Part shown: piece by piece, positions 7,809 to 16,008 of the stretch
Layout: the number at the start of each line of letters is the position of its first letter
Numbering within the stretch: the stretch's first letter is position 1
Assembly: GCA_009912575.1 (NCBI GenBank)
Contig: WNDP01000014.1
Location: forward strand, 1-49,489
DNA: 49,489 bases
Origin: Acinetobacter bereziniae
Lineage (GTDB): Bacteria; Pseudomonadota; Gammaproteobacteria; Pseudomonadales; Moraxellaceae
Reading direction: 5' to 3'
The notes under the pieces: generated by a model
Told to the model about the DNA's origin: nothing
The model's input: the letters and a program-made list of their open reading frames with translations, nothing else
Databases searched by the model: none
Made by a program: the position numbers and the translations under genes

Positions 7809-8345
7809 TTAAGGAAGTGGTGGGCTTGTATCCCCATTTCTTGAATCTTTATGACGATGCTTAATTTGTGATATTTCACCCGCAATAAAATCAGTGCCTT
7901 TGGCGACTCCATCTTTGAATTTAACACCATTGATCATAAAAGTATCATTACTATTGATTGAGCCCTTACCATCGCCTGTCAGCACAATTTTAGTTCCTGC
8001 TTTATCAATCAAGGTAATGCCATCACGAGATATAAAAACCTGTTGGCCTTGATCATCGGAAATACACACCTCACCTTTTAATAAGCCTTTTTTTCGGCTC
8101 TTAGCATGATGTGTAGCAACGACAATACCAGTGCTTTTATTTCCACCAAAAAATAGAACTAAGGCATTATGACCATCGGGTGGTGAAGACTGAAATCCAT
8201 ACTCGGTAAAACGTGTGATATTGTCTTTTGTTTCCACTTGATTGAATTTAACTTGGATTTTTTGGGTATCCTCATCATCATTGGCAACAATTCCCCAACC
8301 CAAGCCTAAAATGTTTTGTAAGCCATGATAAAGTTTATCGAGCAT
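7809..8345 (-). CDS. Baseplate spike/assembly protein (Mu gp45, gpV-like)
   Basis: A 178-residue protein. The middle carries an OB-fold-type segment (KIQVKFNQVETKDNITRFTE YGFQSSPP) and then the repeated GDGKGSINSN and ITLIDKAGTKIVLTG strands of a beta-helix; the C-terminus ends with the HRHKDSRNGDTSPPLP motif. This is the membrane-piercing central spike of the contractile tail in the Mu gp45/P2 V family. Its ATG (8345) overlaps the hub gene stop. The His residues in the C-terminal HRH could bind a metal at the tip, as in P2 gpV. Confidence 0.85.
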   Translation of the reverse strand: MLDKLYHGLQNILGLGWGIVANDDEDTQKIQVKFNQVETKDNITRFTEYGFQSSPPDGHNALVLFFGGNKSTGIVVATHHAKSRKKGLLKGEVCISDDQGQQVFISRDGITLIDKAGTKIVLTGDGKGSINSNDTFMINGVKFKDGVAKGTDFIAGEISQIKHRHKDSRNGDTSPPLP

Positions 8346-9430
8346 TATTGTGTCACTCCTTGATTTGCTTCTAAAACATCTGTTGGTAAGCCTTTAAACG
8401 GAATGATTGGCTCAGGGGTAAATCCACCGATTGGCATAACAATTAGATCGCAACGTGTTCCCATTTCATCTATTCGATAAGTCACTTCACCAATCAACCA
8501 ATTTTGCATGACGATTTTTAGACTTGGAATATTGATTTGGACTTGGGTATTTGGTTTATACAGTATGCCCTCAACATTTCGCCAGTTAGATACCGTAAGA
8601 TTCAATACATTGCTTCTTGCATATCGTCTATTTTGCTCCCACATAGCACGTTTTTCTGCAACCTTAAACCCTGCATCTCCATCCTCTGGAATAATATATA
8701 AAGGTCGATAACGATTAATGAATTTGTCTTTAACAATATAGTAACCAATGTTTTGATCTTCAATTTGATCTGCATTTAATGCAGCACTCGGAATAACCAC
8801 AATATAGTCTGAATAAAGCTGATCTCGTCCTTTTGTAAATGAGGCTGTTTCTATATTTTTACCTTGTACCAAAGATCCAACAGGTCCATCATTTCGTTCG
8901 CGACTGAGGATTAAATTTCCGTTTTCATCTTCATAGTAAAGCACCTGAGCGACACGACACACACGGTCTAATACTGCTGCAGGTGTTTCTCCAATATTGA
9001 TATTTTGAACAGAAATAACATCTGTTTTGACTTCTGAGGAAACTTTGATCCCATAATCTTCACACAATGACTCAGCTATTTTTAGAGCATCCATATTTTG
9101 AAATTGCATACCTTTCCAAACAGCCGAGCAATCCACCAAGTCTGAACACTTACCACGTCCCGTGACTTGATAAATATGTTGATTTGCTCTCACGGTATTG
9201 GTAAAGCGGTCAATATATCCAGTAACCACAACATCTTCACCAATGTAAACAGTACATTTATCTCCTGGTATGACTTCAACATAAGCAAGATCAGGAACTT
9301 TTTCAGACATTTGCAAACTAAAACTATTCGGAATACGTTCAATCCCACATGTAATACTGACTTGTGTCCAACCTTCTATAGCAAATTGGTTTGTACCTGT
9401 ATCTATAATCAGTTTCACTTTATTATTCAT
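8345..9430 (-). CDS. Baseplate hub protein (Mu gp44 / P2 gpD family)
   Basis: A 361-residue hub (late control D/GPD family). N-terminal strands (VKLIIDTGTNQFAIEGWTQV) are followed by the DKCTVYIGEDVVVTGYIDRF barrel, the central LKIAESLCEDYGIKVSS repeat (usual 'a-x-ia-x-LC-pfGI'), and the C-terminal MWEQNRRYARSNVLNLTVSN region. The protein trimerises to connect the tail tube to the spike; neighbours on both sides (DNA-circularisation protein and gp45) are in Mu order. ATG 9430 overlaps the preceding stop by 4 bases. Confidence 0.87.
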   Translation of the reverse strand: MNNKVKLIIDTGTNQFAIEGWTQVSITCGIERIPNSFSLQMSEKVPDLAYVEVIPGDKCTVYIGEDVVVTGYIDRFTNTVRANQHIYQVTGRGKCSDLVDCSAVWKGMQFQNMDALKIAESLCEDYGIKVSSEVKTDVISVQNINIGETPAAVLDRVCRVAQVLYYEDENGNLILSRERNDGPVGSLVQGKNIETASFTKGRDQLYSDYIVVIPSAALNADQIEDQNIGYYIVKDKFINRYRPLYIIPEDGDAGFKVAEKRAMWEQNRRYARSNVLNLTVSNWRNVEGILYKPNTQVQINIPSLKIVMQNWLIGEVTYRIDEMGTRCDLIVMPIGGFTPEPIIPFKGLPTDVLEANQGVTQ

Positions 9431-10767
9431 GATAAAAGCGCCTTAAACTGTATTGGCATAAACGCAGGATGAATTGGGTTCACTGATTTCACCAACTCAC
9501 CTTCACGTTTACTGTCTTGATAAAGTTGTTGTGCCCAAACCAAAGAAGGCAAACTGGTAGCAGCATCAATTTGCTTAATTTTAGCTAAATCACCACCTCT
9601 TAAAGTTAAGTCTTGAGACACTGAGGTTTTAAGCTTTTGAAGGCTGTTATAAGTTTTGTCCAAGCCTTGATCACCTGCCAGTCTCATTTCATCATCAAGT
9701 AATTTGCAGACAATATCACGGGTATTTCGAGCATCATCATAGGAAAGATATTGCCGATCCGCTGTTGATTGAGCTACACAAATCACTGCAATACGGTGGA
9801 TAAGATCATTGATGAGATTGAAGCCTTTGGCATCATCTGTACCCTCTGGCATGTTTGGCATATTGATTAAAGGCAACATGGCATTCATTGCTTGCAAAGG
9901 ATCAGGATTCGCCTCAAAAACTGCAACAACAGTATCAGCAATACCATTTACAACTTTTTCAATGTTCATATCTTCTAGATCAGTTGCAAGCTTTTGTACA
10001 TTGTTGAGCACATTCACCCGACTCGCTGAACCTAACCCAATTAATTGAGATACTGTTTTTTGAGTTTTTTTGTCTCTCGGTACTGCTGAACCAATGTAAC
10101 GCCCAATCTCACCCGGTAAACTTGTAATCATGGTGAATAGACTTGTTGCTGTAAATATGACTTGCCTCACTTGAGTGGTGAAACGATTTACTTTTGTTAA
10201 TATCCCATTTCTATAGCGACGCACCTCACCTTTGAGCTTAAATAAGGTGTCTATAATTGTGGCTTTTTTAGCTGCTTTTACATTATCATCTACATCTTTT
10301 TTTGGTGTAGCCAAAATCATTGATGTGGGATTTACAGCATTTTCAATGAATGTAAAGCGAAGTGATGCCGTGCGTCCCTGCAAGTCTTGATCAATTTCAA
10401 GGTTTTGCAGAGCCATTTTTGACCTTACGCCAAGTGTGGGGTGGCAAAGTATTCCATCCTCCCACTGTAGAGCAATTTTTTCAAAAGCTTCGATTTGTTC
10501 TTTCAATGAACCTTTACCACCATAAGCCCCTCCACCCTCAACAATAAAGCCCATAATGTGAAAGTTTTTACCCTTAGCACCTAAATCCTCAACCCAAACT
10601 CCGTCTGTGTACGGGTATTCATGGATTGCTAATTTTCTTCCCAGTGACATAGATGCCGAAGTTATTCCAAATGGAATATTACGCCATGATGCAGGTTGTA
10701 AACTTTGAAAAAATGGGAGGTTGATATTGTTTGTTTTTTTGGTTTTATCAATACTGTTGAAGTCCAT
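9427..10767 (-). CDS. DNA circularisation protein (Mu gp43/N)
   Basis: A 446-residue protein from ATG 10767, which has GGAGAAAAT directly before it; an upstream in-frame start would run through a terminator hairpin. The N-terminus PASWRNIPFGITSASMSLGR, then HEYPYTDGVWVEDLGAKG and FHIMGFIVEGG, matches the DNA_circ N-terminal domain of the Mu N family. In Mu-like virions this is a tail/hub-associated protein, named for its role in circularising injected DNA. It is separated from the tape-measure gene by an 800-base insert holding a gene on the other strand. Confidence 0.85.
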   Translation of the reverse strand: MDFNSIDKTKKTNNINLPFFQSLQPASWRNIPFGITSASMSLGRKLAIHEYPYTDGVWVEDLGAKGKNFHIMGFIVEGGGAYGGKGSLKEQIEAFEKIALQWEDGILCHPTLGVRSKMALQNLEIDQDLQGRTASLRFTFIENAVNPTSMILATPKKDVDDNVKAAKKATIIDTLFKLKGEVRRYRNGILTKVNRFTTQVRQVIFTATSLFTMITSLPGEIGRYIGSAVPRDKKTQKTVSQLIGLGSASRVNVLNNVQKLATDLEDMNIEKVVNGIADTVVAVFEANPDPLQAMNAMLPLINMPNMPEGTDDAKGFNLINDLIHRIAVICVAQSTADRQYLSYDDARNTRDIVCKLLDDEMRLAGDQGLDKTYNSLQKLKTSVSQDLTLRGGDLAKIKQIDAATSLPSLVWAQQLYQDSKREGELVKSVNPIHPAFMPIQFKALLS

Positions 10768-10782
10768 ATTTTCTCCAAATGT

Positions 10783-10803
10783 AAAAACCCACCGTAGTGG
10801 GTT
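10783..10803 (-). terminator. Leftward intrinsic terminator before DNA-circularisation gene
   Basis: Read leftward: AACCCAC (10803-10797), loop TACG, GTGGGTT (10792-10786), then TTTA. The T run leads within 20 bases to the GGAGAAAAT site of the next gene. It would stop a transcript arriving from the tape-measure gene antisense to the moron. Confidence 0.75.
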
Positions 10804-10850
10804 AGGTTTAAGAGGGATATTTAACGCCTTTGTGAAATGAACAACCCCTA

Positions 10851-10879
10851 TTGTTAATTCAAAGTATCTCAAATATAGT
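10851..10879 (+). promoter_or_regulatory. Promoter of the Ivy-like moron gene
   Basis: TTGTTA at 10851-10856 and TATAGT at 10874-10879 with a 17-base spacer, 50 bases upstream of the rightward gene at 10930. The gene is opposite to all its neighbours, so it needs its own promoter; this one is good enough for constitutive expression in a lysogen. Confidence 0.6.
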
Positions 10880-10929
10880 TCATAATATAACCAAAACTTA
10901 ATAATTGAGATTTTAAAAAAGGGCTTGGC

Positions 10930-11535
10930 ATGAAATATTTATGTGTATTATTAATAGTTATGACATCAAGTGCGATTGCAGCTAAATCTAAAAATGATAT
11001 GTTTTTTTTGGTTGGTAAACACCCTTATACAGCCATTCAAAACAAGCTAGCTTTACAAGCTATTCCAACTAACATTCCAAAAAAAGATTTCCAAAAGATT
11101 AAGGATAGACTTTCTGTAGGTGGAAAAGTTACAACAGATGGTCAATATGTCATATTAGAAGGTTGTAAAGCACACCTATGTGATACTGATGCTGCTATTG
11201 TGGTTTTTGACAACATAAATAAGCATTCTTATGCTGTATACATAGAAAACCTTAATGGAGCATTGGGCGCTCCAAATGTTCAAATATATCAAAATACAAG
11301 ATCAGACCTAAATACAATACCGCCAATTTATCAATTTTTGACTGATTATAAAATTTCCCTGACTACGGTTTTTGAAAATTCTCAAGGTTCTGTAAAACCA
11401 ATATCACGCAATCCAGGTTACAGGATAACATCACAAAAGACAGTTATTATTGATTCAAGTAAAAGAGATGATGGGGTGGGAGTCTCATCACCTCGAAATA
11501 CGAACAATAGAAATAACACTATATCTAATGAATAG
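10930..11535 (+). CDS. Secreted Ivy-like lysozyme inhibitor (moron)
   Basis: A 201-residue protein with a clear Sec signal (MKYLCVLLIVMTSSAIA, cleavage near residue 17-18). Residues 65-110 read DGQYVILEGCKAHLC then DAAIVVFD and HSYAVYIEN. This matches the core of Ivy-family inhibitors of vertebrate lysozyme, whose active loop is CKPHDC followed by a strand pair; here the loop is CKAHLC with both Cys and the His kept but Pro and Asp replaced. A 40-residue Ser/Asn-rich tail is extra. AGGG lies 8 bases before ATG 10930. It is inserted between tape measure and gene 43 in opposite orientation, with own promoter: the layout of a lysogenic-conversion gene. Inhibition of lysozyme is inferred from the motif; ligand could differ. 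Confidence 0.6.
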   Translation: MKYLCVLLIVMTSSAIAAKSKNDMFFLVGKHPYTAIQNKLALQAIPTNIPKKDFQKIKDRLSVGGKVTTDGQYVILEGCKAHLCDTDAAIVVFDNINKHSYAVYIENLNGALGAPNVQIYQNTRSDLNTIPPIYQFLTDYKISLTTVFENSQGSVKPISRNPGYRITSQKTVIIDSSKRDDGVGVSSPRNTNNRNNTISNE

Positions 11536-11556
11536 AAAAGAGCTAAATTTCTAAAT

Positions 11557-13479
11557 TTATTCCATAATACCTGGCGCATTATGTTTGATTTTAGCACCCT
11601 GAGGTGTTGTGACTTTAGTAGTTGTGCCTCCACCTGGGTGTACAGTTGTTTGTACATTTACATTTAATGGGATTGTAGGACTACCACCTGTACCAGGGCT
11701 AAACATTTTGTTTAAATATCCCTGAGTTTCTTTTGGTGCTCTGACTTGCCAATTATTTCCATATTTTTTAACAGATTTATCAACATTGCCCTCTCCCCAA
11801 TTATATGCTGCTGTAGCTTTCTGAGTATCTCCTTTATAGTATTTCAATAAATTTTGTAGCTTTTTAGAAGCAGCAATGGCAGAAATCTCAAAATTCATGG
11901 TATCTGCTTCAGTCATACCATATTCTTTTGCAGTTTTTGGCATAAATTGAAAATGACCTGTAGCACCTGCTGGAGAACGCATATTTTTACCTCTGCTTGA
12001 CTCCATCCACCAAACCCTATCTAGCATTCCTTTTGGTAAACCATGTTTCTTCTCTAGAGTATCAAATAGCAAACTCGACTTAATTAACTCTTTACCGCTG
12101 GGCTCTTTGAATTTCCCTATTGATGAATCGTACTTTTCCATATTCGCAACAGATTCTTTTGCACTAGGCAAACCAATGAATGCAAGACCTTTTGTGATCT
12201 TTTCACCCATCCAATCATCAATTTTTTGACCTGTTTCTGTTTTTAAGTACGTCTCTCTAATTTTTGTACCAATCTGCCATCCAGCAAAGCCTGCAAGAGT
12301 TAGAAGTGCGAGACTTCCTGCTAAACGCAATGCTCCCATTGCCCCTGTAGCAATTCCCAATTTGGCGATCATGCTACCCAAACTGCCAATAAATGCACCA
12401 ACACTTGCTACAAAGCCAACACCTATTAATACACCTAGACCTTTTAAAACATTACCCCAACCGCCAAGCTTTTCAACAGTTCTGTCAATCCATTTGACCA
12501 CTTTGACACAGCCCTCAATGAATCTAACAATCCCATCTAAAACTTTTTCAAAATCTATCTTGTCTAACCATTTTGCTAAACGTTCAGCTAACTCCGCAAT
12601 CTTGGTACTAATTCTCTCCCTATTTGCCACCATCCATTCAGTCCACTTTTGAATCAATGGCTGAAAAACTGGAATCAATTTGTCAGCAATTGCAGCACGC
12701 ATTCCGCCTGTTGCAATTTTCATATCATCCAACTTTCTGGTAAAGTCCTTGGCTCGCTTCTCCATTGCCGGTGTTATATCACCTTGAAGCCTTCGTACTT
12801 CACTCTGATATTGGCGCATTGCTTTACTTCCCTGCATCAAAACAGGTAATAGTTCTTCTACACCAAATGTTTGAGCAAGTTTTCGTGCCGCTGCTGGATC
12901 TCGCTTTTGAATGACTTTGATCTTATCGACTAATTTTAACAAGACAGCTTCAGTATCAATTACACCAGTACGAGTATGTTTAAGACCAATACCAAGCATT
13001 TGCAACATGCCAAAAACAGCTTGATTTCGCCCCCACTTGGCATCTTGTAAGGTGTCTGAAAACCCTCTTATTCCTTGGGTCATCTGTTCAGATGAAATGC
13101 CAAAAAGTGTCCCCATGTTCTGCCAACTCATGAGTTCATTCACACCAATATTCAAGATTTGTGAGGTTTTTTGTGTTGCTGTTCCGAGTCTCGCCCATCC
13201 CTCTGTCATCTGATACAGCCCTGCAATAGAGCCACCACCAAACAATGCAAGCAAAGGCGCACCAAGCTTTAAAACCAAACCAAGCAAAGCCCCTACTTTT
13301 GATGTAAGCCACCCCATACCTCGGGCTAATTTATTAACGCCTGAAACATCTCCCAAGCGTTTGATTGAGCTGCCTAAACGTGAGAAAGGTTGGGACATAC
13401 GCTCAACTGAATTATTAATCCTGTTAATCACTTCTGTTGCTCGATCAACAGCGGTAATTGTGTATTGAATCGGTCTCAT
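11557..13479 (-). CDS. Tape measure protein with C-terminal lytic transglycosylase domain
   Basis: A 640-residue tail tape measure. It starts MRPIQYTITAVDRATEVINRIN, has heptad-rich segments and hydrophobic stretches near residues 62-88 and 345-410 (likely inserted into the host membrane), and ends in a soluble-lytic-transglycosylase (SLT/goose-lysozyme-like) domain at roughly 465-600: LDRVWWMESSRGKNMRSPAG with catalytic Glu, GATGHFQFMPKTAKEYG and ATAAYNWGEGNV. Such domains open peptidoglycan during DNA entry. Its ATG overlaps the stop of the frameshifted chaperone (ATGA). The length predicts a tail of roughly 90-100 nm before processing. Confidence 0.88.
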   Translation of the reverse strand: MRPIQYTITAVDRATEVINRINNSVERMSQPFSRLGSSIKRLGDVSGVNKLARGMGWLTSKVGALLGLVLKLGAPLLALFGGGSIAGLYQMTEGWARLGTATQKTSQILNIGVNELMSWQNMGTLFGISSEQMTQGIRGFSDTLQDAKWGRNQAVFGMLQMLGIGLKHTRTGVIDTEAVLLKLVDKIKVIQKRDPAAARKLAQTFGVEELLPVLMQGSKAMRQYQSEVRRLQGDITPAMEKRAKDFTRKLDDMKIATGGMRAAIADKLIPVFQPLIQKWTEWMVANRERISTKIAELAERLAKWLDKIDFEKVLDGIVRFIEGCVKVVKWIDRTVEKLGGWGNVLKGLGVLIGVGFVASVGAFIGSLGSMIAKLGIATGAMGALRLAGSLALLTLAGFAGWQIGTKIRETYLKTETGQKIDDWMGEKITKGLAFIGLPSAKESVANMEKYDSSIGKFKEPSGKELIKSSLLFDTLEKKHGLPKGMLDRVWWMESSRGKNMRSPAGATGHFQFMPKTAKEYGMTEADTMNFEISAIAASKKLQNLLKYYKGDTQKATAAYNWGEGNVDKSVKKYGNNWQVRAPKETQGYLNKMFSPGTGGSPTIPLNVNVQTTVHPGGGTTTKVTTPQGAKIKHNAPGIME

Positions 13480-13918
13480 GTTGCCCCTGCCTCTCTTAAC
13501 ATTTCCATTCGATTAACCCAAACAAGCAATTTTGTGAGGGTTAAATTCTCAGCATCAACAGGACTCCACTTAAAAAACCAAGTCACACATGCAATCATGG
13601 CTTCTTTGTCGTGTTGTCCTAATCGCCAAAAAAATAGTCGTAATACTTTTGAATCGCACTAAAGTCACGTGCACCAATTTTCTTGATCGTTGGCACATCA
13701 AGCTCAGAATGATTGGCTAACATGATTTGAAAAGCTTTAATTGAATTAAACTTTTGAGTATTGGTTGTAAGCACTTCAATTTCCGCAATAGTTGGCTCCT
13801 GCAGGTTGATGTGGGAAATTTTTCCTCCATCTGGACCATCTACAGGTGCAATCAGCTGAAGTGAGTATGGCGTTTCAAATTTCTGTTCATTTTCTTGGTT
13901 TAAATCTTTAATACTCAT
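13476..13918 (-). CDS. Frameshifted tail assembly chaperone (long form)
   Basis: The short chaperone frame ends ...TAT TTT TTT GGC GAT TAG. Seven T residues (complement of 13628-13634) form a slippery T-TTT-TTT site; a -1 slip gives WRLGQHDKEAMIACVTWFFK and continues to TGA at 13478-13476, which overlaps the tape-measure ATG. The product is about 147 residues. Two-form chaperones made by -1 slippage between tube and tape-measure genes are general in long-tailed phages (lambda G/GT, P2 E/E'). The open downstream frame with no start or ribosome site of its own and its precise join to the tape measure are strong support. Confidence 0.82.
13619..13918 (-). CDS. Tail assembly chaperone (short form)
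   Basis: A 99-residue protein, MSIKDLNQENEQKFETPYSL then QLIAPVDGPDGGKISHINLQEPTIAEIE, of the tail-assembly-chaperone kind (phage_TAC, Mu gp41 / P2 E-like). It sits between the tail tube and the tape measure. It would coat the tape measure during tail assembly together with the longer frameshifted form, and is absent from the virion in related phages. Confidence 0.8.
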   Translation of the reverse strand: MSIKDLNQENEQKFETPYSLQLIAPVDGPDGGKISHINLQEPTIAEIEVLTTNTQKFNSIKAFQIMLANHSELDVPTIKKIGARDFSAIQKYYDYFFGD

Positions 13919-13921
13919 TGA

Positions 13922-14296
13922 TTAATTCTCCGTAACTGAGCCTGAGAACCCTTCAAAACGCACTTCAAAAGTGGCTTCTTGGGTTTTTACTTCTTGTGCG
14001 TCTACAGTCCACATATTGCGACCTGTGACGGTTTTCCCATTTGCCAATTCAAGATGAATTGTGGCATTGGTCATATCGTTAAAATCTTTAACTGTAAGGC
14101 CACTTGAATCACGAAGAGTCCCTGATATAAAAGGGGCTCTTGGCATTTCAGAATAACCGTGAATCTGGTCTTGCCCTTGTAACGACTTTCGCTCAACATC
14201 TGCAGGTGAATAGGTTAATTCGCCACTCAATAAATAAGTGACCCCATCTACCGAAATGTTGGCGATACCTGCCAAGCGATTTGCATTATTCGCCAT
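13922..14296 (-). CDS. Tail tube protein (Mu gpM family)
   Basis: A 124-residue protein: MANNANRLAGIANISVDGVT, YLLSGELTYSPADVERKSLQ and TVDAQEVKTQEATFEVRFEG match the Mu-type tail tube family (PF10618). It forms the inner tube of the contractile tail. It follows the sheath gene with 9 bases between them, the conserved sheath-tube order. Normal family length. Confidence 0.9.
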   Translation of the reverse strand: MANNANRLAGIANISVDGVTYLLSGELTYSPADVERKSLQGQDQIHGYSEMPRAPFISGTLRDSSGLTVKDFNDMTNATIHLELANGKTVTGRNMWTVDAQEVKTQEATFEVRFEGFSGSVTEN

Positions 14297-14305
14297 ATCT
14301 ACCTC

Positions 14306-15814
14306 TTACAATTTAAATTGAGCCATCAGCGCAAAGATGTTTAATTGATTAATTAAAGTTCCTGGCCATAACACATCAATGCGGTTTGGATTTTCAGCAT
14401 TCTGTTCAACAATGAGCCCTTTAGCAAAAGCATCTGAATCTTGAACGTGTCCGTTAAATTCCAGTTCTTGATATGCGGCAATTACATCTGAACGAATAAT
14501 ATTAGGTGTAACGATTGCTGAACCTTGAGCAAATCGTGTTCCATTTGCCGCTAATTTCATACGGCTATATTTAGTGGTAATGCGAGTTTTCATGTAGCGT
14601 AAAATAAAAGCGAGCAGATACATGGTTTCAATTTTCAAATATGAATTATCAGGTGATCCAAACGCATTTTTTTGATAAGTCGTAATAATCGCTTCAATAC
14701 GACAATAACCATCATCACCTACTGAAAATGTTGAAACCCCGTTATACAGAAGTGTATTTCGTTCAGTCAGTTCAAAACGACTGGCTGTAGGCGGTGCAAA
14801 CATGCCTGCAATGGGTAGCGTTTGCAGTGGTCGCCCAGGATCATTTTTAAGAGATTGTACAATTGCGCCCACATACTGAGCTGCAATAATCCATGATGGT
14901 GTAGGAGAGTCATACACACCCAAAATACATCCGTAAGGACTATTTCGAGTCACTCCTAATGTTGTTTGATCCCCAAATGTTCCGCTATTTACTGCAAAGT
15001 AGTTGCCATATAGTTGTTGACTCCAAGACCAACGACCTGTTTGCATATTCAGGAAACCATCTAAGGCATTTAGTGAGGCTGTATCTACATAAGGACAGAC
15101 AATAAAATCAAATGTCTTGTCGCCAAGATTTGATAATGCACTCTCTAAACTTGGGTTTACTGTTCCACCCGTGAGTTTTTGTGAGTCAATTTCAATATTG
15201 ATTCCCTGTGGGATTGCTTGACCACCCAAAGCATCGAGATAGTTCAAACGCAAATCTATTTCATTACCGATTGACCCTGCATGAACTGCTGTAAATTTAA
15301 TAACCCCATTCCCAGTGTTATTGGCTTTTACAGGGGATTTCAAATCTGAATTAATTAACTTGGTAATTGCTTCAGCGATAGTTGACGTAGTTGAGAATGT
15401 CGTTACAGGGACTTGATATAACCCCGTACCATCCCCCCAATATCCACCTCCACCAATATAAAGACTTATTGTTCCGTTTTTTGTGGGTGTACCTGTAATG
15501 GTCATGGATGCAGATGCTTTCGGTGAGGCATCAGGATCGGCAAGTGGCAAGCACCAAACTTCACCAAAATTATCATTTTTTCGATACGAAGCGACCATTG
15601 CTGTAAGTTGAGAATTAATCCCATATTTCGCTTGTGCATCACCAGTACCGCTACAAATTTGCGGAATATCAGCTTGTGCTGTTCCTAATGTGGTTTTTTG
15701 TCCAATAATGAGGGTGCGCTGAACGTTTGTTGCTGTATTTGCTTGAGAGTTATCAACCTCAGCATAAAACAGTGGCACTCGAACATCATTAGGTAAATTT
15801 GCAAATGGAATCAT
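14306..15814 (-). CDS. Contractile tail sheath protein (Mu gpL family)
   Basis: A 502-residue sheath subunit. MIPFANLPNDVRVPLFYAEV is the linker arm, TLIIGQKTTLGTAQADIP the first core strand, and GRPLQTLPIAGMFAPPTASR, FELTERNTLLYNGVSTFSV, YLKIETMYLLAFILRYMK the usual C-terminal core motifs of Mu-type sheaths. Makes this phage a myovirus. Start overlaps the preceding DUF2635 gene by 4 bases. The first 20 residues are echoed in a 61-residue protein at 3853-4038. Confidence 0.93.
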   Translation of the reverse strand: MIPFANLPNDVRVPLFYAEVDNSQANTATNVQRTLIIGQKTTLGTAQADIPQICSGTGDAQAKYGINSQLTAMVASYRKNDNFGEVWCLPLADPDASPKASASMTITGTPTKNGTISLYIGGGGYWGDGTGLYQVPVTTFSTTSTIAEAITKLINSDLKSPVKANNTGNGVIKFTAVHAGSIGNEIDLRLNYLDALGGQAIPQGINIEIDSQKLTGGTVNPSLESALSNLGDKTFDFIVCPYVDTASLNALDGFLNMQTGRWSWSQQLYGNYFAVNSGTFGDQTTLGVTRNSPYGCILGVYDSPTPSWIIAAQYVGAIVQSLKNDPGRPLQTLPIAGMFAPPTASRFELTERNTLLYNGVSTFSVGDDGYCRIEAIITTYQKNAFGSPDNSYLKIETMYLLAFILRYMKTRITTKYSRMKLAANGTRFAQGSAIVTPNIIRSDVIAAYQELEFNGHVQDSDAFAKGLIVEQNAENPNRIDVLWPGTLINQLNIFALMAQFKL

Positions 15815-16005
15815 GCTTTAACCTCTTGATCTATTTTATTTGATGATGCTGATTGGTTTCTAAGGGCCTTACCCTCAGTCACATCACCATCTTGTAAGCG
15901 GCGAATCCAGTAACTACTTTTTGTGACTTCTCGCCCTTGGGCTGGAAGAAAATCTTGCAGTTCTAAATCAGGGATTGAACTCCCTTTTTTGGGAATGACA
16001 TACAT
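15811..16005 (-). CDS. DUF2635 protein (Mu gp38-like)
   Basis: A 64-residue protein starting MYVIPKKGSSIPDLELQDFL PAQGREV with SYWIRRLQDGDV, the pattern of DUF2635, a short protein found immediately before the tail sheath in Mu-like tails. Function unknown; likely a tail completion or assembly factor. Four-base overlap with the sheath gene. Confidence 0.8.
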   Translation of the reverse strand: MYVIPKKGSSIPDLELQDFLPAQGREVTKSSYWIRRLQDGDVTEGKALRNQSASSNKIDQEVKA

Positions 16006-16008
16006 TTT

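Noticed and set aside
10767-10872. N-terminal extension of the DNA-circularisation protein by 35 residues
   Set aside because: It would be encoded through the terminator hairpin, while ATG 10767 has a good GGAGAAAAT site and starts the family's normal sequence.
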